In this document: one piece after another, positions 13,756 through 20,977 of the stretch | How positions within the stretch are numbered: position 1 is the stretch's first letter | How the letters are laid out: each line of letters starts with the position of its first letter | NCBI GenBank assembly: GCA_035486135.1 | Contig: DATHNI010000292.1 | Location: 1-22,558, forward strand | Direction: 5' to 3' | Origin: JASHVB01 sp035486135 | GTDB lineage: Bacteria > Pseudomonadota > Alphaproteobacteria > Acetobacterales > Acetobacteraceae | Length of the DNA: 22,558 nucleotides | Program-made: the position numbers and the translations under genes | Notes under the pieces: model-generated | What the model was told of the DNA's origin: nothing | Database searches by the model: none | What the model saw: only the letters and a program-made list of their open reading frames with translations

Positions 13756-15808
13756 TCCCATGCCGCGTCCGGGCATTCCGGAGACCATGAAGACGTGGCT
13801 CCGCAACCTGCCCGCGTTGCTCGGGATGATGCTGCTGATCGGTGCGATCTACGTGGTGCAGCGCGAGTTCCGCCATCTGCGCCTGCGCGACATCGGGGCG
13901 GCGCTGCACGCCATTCCGCCGCGCGCGCTGGCGCTGTCGTTCGGCTGGACGGTGCTGTCGTATTTCGTGCTGACCTTCTACGACCGGCTCGGCACGATCT
14001 ATGCGGGCCACAAGGTATCGTACGGCCGCGTCGCCTTCGCCTCGTTCTGTGCGTACGCGCTGTCGCACAATTTGGGGTTTGCCACGGTGTCCGGTGCGGC
14101 GGTGCGCTACCGGCTGTACTCGCATTGGGGGCTGACCCCGGTGCAGATCACCAAGACGGTGGCGTTCTGCAGCCTGACATTCGGGCTCGGCGGGATGGTG
14201 CTGGGCGGCAGCCTCTTGTTGCTCGAGCCGCGTGCGGTCCCGTTCTTCGGCGCCCATCTGCCGCGCGCCGCGATGTATGGCGCCGGTGCGCTGCTGTGGG
14301 CGATCGTGCTCGGCTACGTCACCTTCGCCCGCGTGCTGCGCCGGGTGCGTTTGTTCGGCCAGACGATCGAGCTGCCCGGCGTGCGGATGGCGGTGCTGCA
14401 GGTGCTGCTGGCGACCGTGGACGTGGCGATCACGGCGACGATCTTCTACCAGTTGCTGCCGGCGGCACCGAATCTTACCTGGGTGATCTTCCTCGGCGTT
14501 TACGTCGCGTCGTACACCGCCGGCCTGCTGACCAACCTGCCCGGCGGCATCGGCGTGTTCGACACCGCGATGCTGCTGGGGCTGGCGCCCTATATCGATG
14601 CGCCGCGCATCGTCGGCGCGATCGTGGTGTTCCGGCTCTGCTACTACGTGATCCCGCTGTTCCTGGCCGGCTCGCTGTTTGCCGGCAACGAGATCCTGTT
14701 GCGTGGCGGCCTGCTGATGCGGCGCGCCGCGACCCGGACGGCGGTGCAGGCGCTCGCCCGCTGGAGCGAGCCGGACTTCGCCGTCGCCAGCAGCACCGGC
14801 TCGGTCGCGCTGTGCGGGGCGCTGCTGCTGTGCCTGGGCGTGCTGGCGCCGCAGACCGATTTCTCCTGGCTCGATCCGGACCTCGCCGGGCTGGCGAAAC
14901 AAGCCGGCCAGTTCGTGCCGTCGCTGATCGGCGCCGGACTGGTGATGATGGCGATCGGGTTGTCGCACCGGGTGAACCTCGCCTGGGGCCTGACGCTGGT
15001 GCTGCTGGTGGCCGGCGCGGCCTTCACCGCCACACAGGACGACCGGTTGTGGGTGGCGAGCGTGCTGATCCTCACCGCATTGCTCGTCGCGCCGCTGCGT
15101 GCCTGCTTCTATCGCCACGCCAGCCTGCTGAGCGGTCCGTTGGAGGTGTCCACCGCGGTGTCGCTGGTGGCGCTGGCGATCTGCCTCGTGGCGTTGGCGC
15201 TTACCCGCCCCTACACGCATGGCCTGCCGAACAACGCCTGGTGGGCGGTGATCATGTCGCGCGAGGTGCCGGACTCGCTGCGTCTGGGGGTCGCGCTTGC
15301 CGTGGTTCTGGGGTTGCTCGCGATCTGGCGGTTGCTGCGTCCGGGCCGCGTGCGCTGGCTGCCATGGGACGCCACGGCGCGTGTGCGATTGGCCGCGATG
15401 GGCGTGCTGCCGCCACGGCAGGCCGACGGCCTGGTGATGGGCGAGGCGGAGCGCGCCGGCATTCCGTTCCGCCGCTGTGGGCGGGTGCTGCTGGGGCTGG
15501 GCGACCCCAGCGGCGAGGAAACCGACCGTGTTTCGGCCATCTGGCGCCTGCGCGACCTGGCGCGGCAGGAGGGCCTGGATCCGGCGTTCTGGCGCGCCGG
15601 TCCCGCGTTGCTGAAAGTGTATGGCGATCTTGGGCTGACCGCGTTGCCGCTTGGCGCGGACGGAATGCCGCTGCCGGAATCGCCCGACGAGACGCCGATT
15701 GCGCCGCACTACTTGGTCTGCATGGCGGAACGCGACCTGGGGGCGCTGTTGCCGCTGCTGCCGGACCTGGCGCGGCGGCAGGACGTGGCGGTTCCGGTCG
15801 CGGCGTAG
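13745..15808 (+). CDS. MprF-like membrane protein with a half-length LPG-synthase domain
   Basis: The 687-residue product has many transmembrane helices from about residue 20 to 530, with the YbhN/MprF flippase signature TNLPGGIGVFDTAMLLGL (263-280) and AYALSHNLGFATVSGAAVRY. Residues about 545-640 match the start of the cytosolic MprF synthase domain (LVMGEAERAGIPFRRCGRVL, LGDPSGEETD, LKVYGDLGLTALPLG). The protein then ends, so the second acyltransferase-like half that binds aminoacyl-tRNA is missing; full MprF is about 850 residues. It may be a lipid flippase or a truncated lysyl-phosphatidylglycerol synthase. It overlaps lysK by 11 bp if ATG 13745 is used; ATGs at 13760 and 13787 are alternatives. 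Confidence 0.85.
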   Translation: MPPDPMPRPGIPETMKTWLRNLPALLGMMLLIGAIYVVQREFRHLRLRDIGAALHAIPPRALALSFGWTVLSYFVLTFYDRLGTIYAGHKVSYGRVAFASFCAYALSHNLGFATVSGAAVRYRLYSHWGLTPVQITKTVAFCSLTFGLGGMVLGGSLLLLEPRAVPFFGAHLPRAAMYGAGALLWAIVLGYVTFARVLRRVRLFGQTIELPGVRMAVLQVLLATVDVAITATIFYQLLPAAPNLTWVIFLGVYVASYTAGLLTNLPGGIGVFDTAMLLGLAPYIDAPRIVGAIVVFRLCYYVIPLFLAGSLFAGNEILLRGGLLMRRAATRTAVQALARWSEPDFAVASSTGSVALCGALLLCLGVLAPQTDFSWLDPDLAGLAKQAGQFVPSLIGAGLVMMAIGLSHRVNLAWGLTLVLLVAGAAFTATQDDRLWVASVLILTALLVAPLRACFYRHASLLSGPLEVSTAVSLVALAICLVALALTRPYTHGLPNNAWWAVIMSREVPDSLRLGVALAVVLGLLAIWRLLRPGRVRWLPWDATARVRLAAMGVLPPRQADGLVMGEAERAGIPFRRCGRVLLGLGDPSGEETDRVSAIWRLRDLARQEGLDPAFWRAGPALLKVYGDLGLTALPLGADGMPLPESPDETPIAPHYLVCMAERDLGALLPLLPDLARRQDVAVPVAA

Positions 15809-15835
15809 GGTGCGTGGTCGCGGCGTAGGGTGCGT
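15796..15835. repeat. perfect 20-bp tandem duplication across a stop codon
   Basis: GGTCGCGGCGTAGGGTGCGT occurs twice head to tail. The first copy contains the TAG stop of the MprF-like gene (15806-15808). This is a recent-looking slippage duplication at the exact 3' end of the gene. Confidence 0.85.
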
Positions 15836-15854
15836 GCGATTGCGCCGGGCCAGT

Positions 15855-15880
15855 GCCGGCCGGAAATCCCCCCGGCCGGC
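15855..15880 (+). other. hairpin upstream of a small ORF (module A)
   Basis: GCCGGCCGG (15855-15863) pairs with CCGGCCGGC (15872-15880) around an 8-nt loop. No U-tract follows, so it is not a standard terminator. It stands 19 nt before the ATG of the 51-codon ORF and is similar in sequence and placement to the hairpin before the 27-codon ORF. Confidence 0.5.
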
Positions 15881-15899
15881 GTCTGGTAGGAGACAGTCG

Positions 15900-16055
15900 A
15901 TGCTGCAAGGTCATTTCGACCCCGCAGCATGCATTATGCCGATCGGACCCGATGCGCTCAAGAGAAAATTGAGCAGTGGATTGGATTTTAGTGTGAGGAA
16001 GCATTTTTTGTATCGTTTTGTCATGCATCCGTATGCAGCGACGCGCTGCGAATAG
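15900..16055 (+). CDS. candidate small protein (51 aa), unknown
   Basis: The 51-codon ORF begins MLQGHFDPAACIMPIG and continues with DALKRKLSSGLDFSVRK and FLYRFVMHPYAATRCE. AGGAG lies 7 nt upstream of ATG, an excellent ribosome binding site. The base composition is clearly more AT-rich than the neighbouring genes (a TTTTTT run occurs inside it). No family is recognised. It sits after a GC-rich hairpin in a 530-bp gap between the MprF-like gene and rmuC, followed by a second similar module. It could be a real small protein, a leader peptide, or chance. Confidence 0.4.
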   Translation: MLQGHFDPAACIMPIGPDALKRKLSSGLDFSVRKHFLYRFVMHPYAATRCE

Positions 16056-16096
16056 ATGCCGCGACGATTTGTTAACTTCAATGCGCTGAAATGCAA

Positions 16097-16127
16097 AACG
16101 CCGGTCGGGAATGGCCCGGCCGGCGTT
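16097..16127. other. hairpin upstream of a second small ORF (module B); possible leftward terminator
   Basis: AACGCCGGTCGGG pairs with CCCGGCCGGCGTT (one G-T wobble) around AATGG. On the plus strand it is followed by TCGCTGGGAGAAAGAGCG and ATG. On the minus strand it is followed by TTGCATTTC, so with the arm's own TT it ends in TTTT and could act as a weak terminator for an antisense transcript. Confidence 0.5.
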
Positions 16128-16144
16128 CGCTGGGAGAAAGAGCG

Positions 16145-16228
16145 ATGTCACGCAACCATCGATCTCTCCTGTGGTGCATGATAGTGATCGTGGTCATCAA
16201 GATCAAGGTCATTCTGAAACGCCGCTAG
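16145..16228 (+). CDS. candidate 27-aa cationic membrane peptide
   Basis: 27 codons: a basic start MSRNHRS, a hydrophobic core LLWCMIVIVVI, and a basic end KIKVILKRR. GGGAG lies 8 nt before ATG. The layout of one short membrane span flanked by positive charge resembles type I toxin peptides and other small membrane proteins, but I see no homology. It follows a hairpin like that of the upstream small ORF and is followed by another imperfect hairpin (about 16233-16262). It ends 108 bp before rmuC. Confidence 0.4.
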   Translation: MSRNHRSLLWCMIVIVVIKIKVILKRR

Positions 16229-16336
16229 GAGACAGGCCGGCTCCGGCAACGGGGCCGGTCTGCTCCCGGGCAGACGTTGGGACCCGCCTCCCCGACAGAG
16301 CATAATCGGCACCGACGATTCGGAGGCCCTCGGTCC

Positions 16337-17656
16337 ATGTCTGTCCTTGTCCTGGCACTGGCAATCATCGCCGCCGGCGCGGCGCTCGCCTCGCTGCTTT
16401 TGGTGGCGCGTCAGACACGCATGCTGGCCACCCTGCGCCTGCTGTCGGAACAATCGCTCGCTGGCACGCGTGCCGAAGCGGAAACCACGCGTGCCATCTT
16501 GCGCGCCGCCGACACCAGCAGCGCCGAGCGCATCATCGCATTACGCGGCGCCTACGACATGGCGATGGAGCAAATGCGCACCGTGCTGTCGCGCGAACAG
16601 GGCGAGTTGCGGCTGGCACTGGCCGAGGCACAGCGCAAATCGACGGAACAAATCGGCACACAGTTCGAAACCACGCGCGGCATGATCGAATCGAAATTGC
16701 GCGAGATGCGCGAGGGCAACGAGGGCAAGCTCGCGGAAATCCAGAAGACGGTGAACGAGCAACTCCACGCCGCGGTGGAAAAGCAGATGAACGAGAGTTT
16801 CAACCGCGTCATCGACCAGTTCGCCGCGGTGCAGAAGGCGATGGGCGACGTGCAGGCAGTCACCGCGCAGATCGGCGACATCAAGCGGCTGTTCAGCAAT
16901 GTGAAGACCCGCGGCGGCTGGGGCGAGACGCAGGTGCGCGCGATGCTGGACGACATCCTCCCGCCCGGCGCTTACGAAACCAACCGCAAGGTGCGGCCGG
17001 ACAGTGATGACGCGGTGGAATTCGTTGTCGTCATGCCGATGCGCGGCGAGAACCGCCCTCTGCTGCCGATCGATGCCAAGTTTCCGGTGGAGGATTACGA
17101 AAGGCTGCTGGCCGCGTCGGAAGCCGGCGACGCGGAGGGCGAGCGGCTTGCCACACGCCGGCTGGAACGCGCGGTGCGCGAGCAAGCGAAGAAGATCGCC
17201 GGGAAGTATATCAACCCGCCGGTGACGGTGGAATTCGCGGTGATGTATCTGCCGACCGACGCGCTGTATGCCGAGGTCGCGCGCATTCCCGGCCTGATCG
17301 ACGAGATCGGCCGCGAGTGCCGCGTGCTGGTGTTGGGTCCGTGCCTGTTTCCTGCGCTGCTGCGCACGATCCACCTTGGGTTCGTGACGCTCGCGCTGGA
17401 ACAGAAGGCGGATCAGATCCGCGATCTTCTGGGTGCGACGAAACAGGAAATGCTGACCATGGACCGGGTGTTGGACACGCTCGCCCGCCAGGCCGGGAGC
17501 TTCAGCAACACGATCGAGAAAGCCCGCGTACGCACGCGCCAGATCGGCCGCAAACTGCGTGGCGTGGAAGCGGTGGAGGCGGCACAGGCAGAGGAATTGC
17601 TGGAACTGGAGGAGGTCACCTCTCCCGCCGAAGCGGGAGAGGTCGATGGCGCGTAA
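16337..17656 (+). CDS. rmuC: RmuC family DNA recombination protein
   Basis: Predicted 439 residues. An N-terminal hydrophobic helix (SVLVLALAIIAAGAALASLL) anchors it. A long coiled coil follows (about residues 25-180, rich in Glu/Gln/Arg heptads). Then comes the RmuC nuclease-like domain: NVKTRGGWGETQVRAMLDDI, AVEFVVVMPM, LLPIDAKFPVEDYERLL, then TVEFAVMYLPTDALYAEV and LVLGPCLFPALLRTIHLGF. RmuC limits inversions at short inverted repeats in E. coli and is related to restriction-type nucleases. The start at 16337 is preferred over 16277 because the membrane helix begins there and GGAGG lies 10 nt upstream. The last residues are encoded by an intergenic repeat that has intruded into the gene end. 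Confidence 0.92.
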   Translation: MSVLVLALAIIAAGAALASLLLVARQTRMLATLRLLSEQSLAGTRAEAETTRAILRAADTSSAERIIALRGAYDMAMEQMRTVLSREQGELRLALAEAQRKSTEQIGTQFETTRGMIESKLREMREGNEGKLAEIQKTVNEQLHAAVEKQMNESFNRVIDQFAAVQKAMGDVQAVTAQIGDIKRLFSNVKTRGGWGETQVRAMLDDILPPGAYETNRKVRPDSDDAVEFVVVMPMRGENRPLLPIDAKFPVEDYERLLAASEAGDAEGERLATRRLERAVREQAKKIAGKYINPPVTVEFAVMYLPTDALYAEVARIPGLIDEIGRECRVLVLGPCLFPALLRTIHLGFVTLALEQKADQIRDLLGATKQEMLTMDRVLDTLARQAGSFSNTIEKARVRTRQIGRKLRGVEAVEAAQAEELLELEEVTSPAEAGEVDGA

Positions 17657-17673
17657 GCGCCGAGGGTGAGGGT
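17618..17673. repeat. CCTCTCCCGC hairpin repeat, overlapping the rmuC 3' end
   Basis: ACCTCTCCCGCCGAAGCGGGAGAGGT forms a hairpin and is followed by GCCGAGGGTGAGGG. The same layout occurs at 19396 and, partly inverted, at 19509. Here it supplies the final codons of rmuC (SPAEAGEVDGA) and the stop. Confidence 0.7.
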
Positions 17674-17814
17674 GATCGGGTCGGCACGCAGCCACAACTT
17701 CGTGCCGACCGGATGACCGATCGAGTGACCGGCCCTGGTGGGGCGGCATCGCGGCCTTGGTCCGCCGGTTCCGCCCGCCATCGGGACGACGCTGTGCGCG
17801 CGCCGCGGGCGGCG

Positions 17815-17960
17815 CTGGAGCGGAACGGGCGGAACTGGAGCGGAACGGGCAGCGAACCGTCGTGGGGCGGGCAGAGACGAAGCGGAGCGGACGCGAACCG
17901 TCGCGGGACGGGCAGAGACGGAGCGGAGCAGGCGCGAATTGTCGCGGGGCGGGCGGCCGG
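17815..17960. repeat. minisatellite: 20-bp and 41-bp tandem units
   Basis: First TGGAGCGGAACGGGCGGAAC is repeated once with small changes. Then a 41-bp unit starting GCGAACCGTCG occurs at 17852 and 17893, with a diverged partial copy at 17934 (GCGAATTGTCGCGGGGCGGG). The period is exactly 41 bp each time, not a multiple of three, so the array does not keep a reading frame. Confidence 0.75.
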
Positions 17961-18149
17961 TGCACTAACTGGTTAATGCGTGCCTGAATGAACGGACTGG
18001 TTAATGCATCGGCACCCCCTCGCCGATCATGGTGACGGACGCGCGGCGCTGGCGCACGCATCGTATGGCACGGATCCGCTGTGCCCGCGGCAGCCACCTG
18101 ACACCGTCGGAGTGACTCATGATGGCATGCGGCGCATGCGCACCCGCAC

Positions 18150-18276
18150 GCAAGCGTTCAACATGGGCAAGGCCGAGTGCCGCAGAGCAAATTCGAATTC
18201 CGTTTTGCAGGTTCGCTGCATCGCAGCGCTCCGTGGCCCTCCGTGGCTCTCGGCCTTCTCCGTGTTGAAAGCTTGC
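18150..18276. repeat. MITE-like element with 28-bp imperfect inverted ends
   Basis: GCAAGCGTTCAACATGGGCA at 18150 is matched by the reverse complement of the right end (GCAAGCTTTCAACACGGAGA), and both continue into AGGCCGAG. Between them lie AATTCGAATT and a degenerate CTCCGTGGC tandem. No coding capacity. Fragments of the same kind (CTTGCTTGC motif) occur in the left 1 kb. Confidence 0.5.
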
Positions 18277-18468
18277 TTGCTAACCGTCCGAACCGCTGCC
18301 CGGCGCATATCGTTGGATGAACCAGGCACGTGCGGCCAGTGCGTTCGAGGCAGTGCGTTATCGTCCTCGTCTGGCAAGCCTCGTTGGGAGAGGTGTCGCG
18401 GGGGAGGATGACACTCGCCGCCGCTTGCCGCATGCTGCGACCATTCCGGACGAACAGGAGGAAACAGA

Positions 18469-19383
18469 ATGGCTGGAATGCTTGATGGCAAGGTGGCTGT
18501 GGTAACTGGCGCGGGCCGCGGCATCGGACGTGCCACCGCGATCTGCCTGGCGGCGAATGGCGCGCAGGTGGTGGTGTGCGATGTCGGCGCCGCGGTGACC
18601 GGCGAGGGCCACGATGTCGGCCCGGCAGAGCAAGTGGTGGCGGAGATCACACAGGCGAATGGTGCGGGGCGCGCGGTGGCCAATACCGACAGCGTCGCTG
18701 AGTGGGAGAATGCCCAGCGCATCGTCCAGACCGCGATCGACAATTTCGGCCGCATCGACATGGTGGTGAACAACGCGGGCATCCTGCGCGACCGCATGTT
18801 CCACTACATGTCGCCGGAAGAATGGGACGCGGTCATCAAGGTGCATCTTTATGGCGCGTTCTATGTCAGCCGCGCCGCGGTGCCGTATTTCCGCAAGCAG
18901 GAGAGCGGCTGCTTCGTGCACATCACGTCCACGTCGGGACTGATCGGCAGCGTCGGGCAGACCAACTACGGCGCGGCGAAACTTGGTATCGCGGGCCTGT
19001 CGCGCTGCATCGCGATGGACATGCAGCGCTACAAGATCCGCTCCAACTGCATCGGGCCGCACGCGTTCAGCCGCATGATCGAGACGGTGCCGGGGCAGAC
19101 GGAAGAGCAATTGCAGGCGCGGGCGGCGCGGACCCGGCCGGACCACATCGCGCAGTTGATCGCGTTCCTCGGCACCGACGCGGCGGCTGGTGTGTCGGGC
19201 CAGATCTTCGGCGTGCGCGGCAACGAGGTGTATCTGTACAACCAGCCGCGCCCGATCCGCATCATGGCACGCGCCGACGGCTGGACTCCGGAGAAGCTGG
19301 CTGAGACCTGGCTGCCGGCGGTGAAAGGCAGCTTCACGCCGCTGGAGCGGACGCGCGACGTCTATCCGTGGGATCCCGTGTGA
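18469..19383 (+). CDS. SDR family dehydrogenase (3-hydroxyacyl-CoA dehydrogenase-like)
   Basis: The 304-residue product is a classical short-chain dehydrogenase. Seen: TGAGRGIG at 13-20 for the dinucleotide, acidic Asp38 after the second strand (suggesting NAD preference), NNAG at 101-104, and the catalytic Ser154, Tyr167, Lys171 (ITSTSGLIGSVGQTNYGAAK). A long C-terminal tail (about 50 residues, GWTPEKLAETWLPAVKGSFT, ending PWDPV) exceeds the usual 250-residue core. It resembles bacterial relatives of the peroxisomal multifunctional enzyme dehydrogenase that act on acyl-CoA or hydroxy acids. The start has AGGAGG 7 nt upstream. The next gene on this strand is an MmgE/PrpD protein 178 bp downstream, across hairpin repeats. 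Confidence 0.9.
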   Translation: MAGMLDGKVAVVTGAGRGIGRATAICLAANGAQVVVCDVGAAVTGEGHDVGPAEQVVAEITQANGAGRAVANTDSVAEWENAQRIVQTAIDNFGRIDMVVNNAGILRDRMFHYMSPEEWDAVIKVHLYGAFYVSRAAVPYFRKQESGCFVHITSTSGLIGSVGQTNYGAAKLGIAGLSRCIAMDMQRYKIRSNCIGPHAFSRMIETVPGQTEEQLQARAARTRPDHIAQLIAFLGTDAAAGVSGQIFGVRGNEVYLYNQPRPIRIMARADGWTPEKLAETWLPAVKGSFTPLERTRDVYPWDPV

Positions 19384-19395
19384 ATTAGCCAGTAC

Positions 19396-19533
19396 ACCTC
19401 TCCCGCTTCGCGGGAGAGGTCGAGACGCGAAGCGGCGAGGGTGAGGGGCGTGACGCACCGACCAACTCCGCGCGTTACGCCCGTCACCCCCGGTACTAAT
19501 GCGCCTCGACCTCTCCCGCGAAGCGGGAGAGGT
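19396..19533. repeat. inverted pair of CCTCTCCCGC hairpin repeats
   Basis: ACCTCTCCCGCTTCGCGGGA followed by GAGGT (19396) and then GGCGAGGGTGAGGG is one copy. The second, ACCTCTCCCGCGAAGCGGGA followed by GAGGT (19509-19533), is preceded by CGTCACCCCC and lies in the opposite orientation, so the pair could also form one large hairpin. They occupy the gap between the SDR and MmgE/PrpD genes and could attenuate readthrough. Confidence 0.7.
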
Positions 19534-19561
19534 ATAGGGGACCGCCAACAGGACTATTGTC

Positions 19562-20956
19562 ATGTCCCTCAGCCGCGACTTTGCCGACTTCGTCGCCAAA
19601 CTAAGCTACGAAGATCTCCCCGCGTCCGTGGCGGACCGTGCCAAGGGCGTCACTCTCCAGGCGCTGACCTCGGCGTTGCTGGCGCGCGACATGCCGGCCA
19701 GCAAGCAGGCCCTGGCGCTGATGCAAGAGGAAGAAGCCGGCGGCGGCGGCATCGCCAGCGTACTGTGCAGCGGCGTCAAACTCACCAAAGCCGGTGCCGC
19801 CTTTGTGAACTCGGAAATGATCCTCGCCGGCGGCAAGTGGGACACGTTCCGCATGCTGACCCATCCGGGCACCGCAATCCTGCCCGCGGCCCTGGTCGCC
19901 GCGGAAACCACCGGCGCATCGGGCCAGCAGTTCCTCACCGCGATCGCCGCCGCCTATGAAGTCATGGAGCGCATGGCCGCGGACTTCATCCCCACGGTCA
20001 TGGCGCGCGGCTTCCACGCCGGACCCGTGTTCGGCATCTTCGGCGCGGCGGTGGCGGTAGCAAAACTCCAACAGCTCGACGCCAACCAGATCCACGGCGC
20101 CATCGCGCAATGCGTCAACCTGGCGTCCGGCAACCTGGAAGGCATCCGCAGCGGCGGCCGCTCCCTGCGCGAGGGCGCCGCCGTCCGCAACGCATTGCTC
20201 GCTGTCGCCATGGCAAAACACGGCACGCCGGGAGGCGAAACGACACTCGAAGGCGATGCCGGATTCTACCACGCCTATACCGGCAACAACCTGGGCCGCC
20301 TGACCTACAGCTTCACCGGCCGCACCAGCACCGAGCTGCGCCAGATAACCGAAGGCCTGGGCCAGGACTGGATATTTCTCGAGACGCTGTACCGCATCTA
20401 CTCGACCGCCGGCTACAACATCGCGCATGTCGACGTGACGGCGAAGCTGTGCGAGGACCACGGCATCACCTACCCCGACATCGATCGCATCGAAGCCGTG
20501 GTGAACTGGTTCGAAACCGAATACCCCAGCCCCGCCTTCCCCACGCCCGGCAGCGACGGCAAACCTCGTGTCGGCAGCACGCAATATTTCACCGCCTATG
20601 GTGCCGTCACACGCGGCTATCCACTGCTGCGCGGCGCGCAACCAGGCCCGGGCGAGACCGACCCGCCCGAAGTGCTGGACCTCATGCAGCGCGTCACGCT
20701 GATCCCCATGGTGCGCCGGACGCTGTTCGGCCCGCGCATCACCGTGTTCACCAAGGATGGCCGCAGCGTCACCCGCGAGGGCACCGGCCGCGAATTCATC
20801 TGGGACTTCGAGGAGCAAGCAAGGCGCATCCAACCGGTCGTCTCGGGCCTCGCCATCACCCCGGACCATTTCGCCGAACTGATCAACGTCTGCCGGCACC
20901 TGGAGCAAACCGACAGCGCCGCGCTCAGGCTGATCGCGCTGACCATCCCGTCCTGA
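19562..20956 (+). CDS. MmgE/PrpD family protein
   Basis: The 464-residue product belongs to the MmgE/PrpD family (2-methylcitrate dehydratase, aconitate decarboxylase and relatives). Seen: the helical N-terminal domain (SRDFADFVAKLSYEDLPASV), GGKWDTFRMLTHPGTAILPA (equivalent to the H-x-G substrate-site region), GFHAGPVFGIFGAAVAVAKL, EGDAGFYHAY (conserved G.GF turn) and a C-terminal alpha/beta domain. Full length for the family. The true substrate is uncertain because many PrpD-like proteins act on other hydroxy-tricarboxylates or as isomerases. The SD is weak (AGGAC about 9 nt upstream). It may be read with the SDR gene, but the hairpin repeats between them could uncouple the two. Confidence 0.9.
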   Translation: MSLSRDFADFVAKLSYEDLPASVADRAKGVTLQALTSALLARDMPASKQALALMQEEEAGGGGIASVLCSGVKLTKAGAAFVNSEMILAGGKWDTFRMLTHPGTAILPAALVAAETTGASGQQFLTAIAAAYEVMERMAADFIPTVMARGFHAGPVFGIFGAAVAVAKLQQLDANQIHGAIAQCVNLASGNLEGIRSGGRSLREGAAVRNALLAVAMAKHGTPGGETTLEGDAGFYHAYTGNNLGRLTYSFTGRTSTELRQITEGLGQDWIFLETLYRIYSTAGYNIAHVDVTAKLCEDHGITYPDIDRIEAVVNWFETEYPSPAFPTPGSDGKPRVGSTQYFTAYGAVTRGYPLLRGAQPGPGETDPPEVLDLMQRVTLIPMVRRTLFGPRITVFTKDGRSVTREGTGREFIWDFEEQARRIQPVVSGLAITPDHFAELINVCRHLEQTDSAALRLIALTIPS

Positions 20957-20977
20957 TTGGCGTGGTTCGTCGTCCGG

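Larger units (their letters stand above)
17657..18468. other. 800-bp repeat-rich gap without a gene
   Basis: Between rmuC and the SDR gene. It holds the tail of the CCTCTCCCGC repeat, a 41-bp minisatellite (17815-17960), two copies of ACTGGTTAATGC (17968 and 17996, 28 bp apart) and an inverted-repeat element (18150-18276). Open frames here are repeat-encoded and Arg/Gly-rich, so I do not call any of them. Confidence 0.65.

Noticed and set aside
13730..15709. 659-codon leftward open frame opposite the MprF-like gene
   Set aside because: Its translation is a His/Arg/Gln-rich mirror of the membrane-protein codons, and the opposite strand has clear TM segments and family motifs.
17815..17960. 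CRISPR array at the tandem repeats
   Set aside because: Units are contiguous 41-bp copies without unique spacers, and no cas genes are present.
16541..18097. 518-codon leftward open frame opposite rmuC
   Set aside because: His/Arg/Leu-rich antisense shadow that runs on into the minisatellite; rmuC motifs on the plus strand are decisive.
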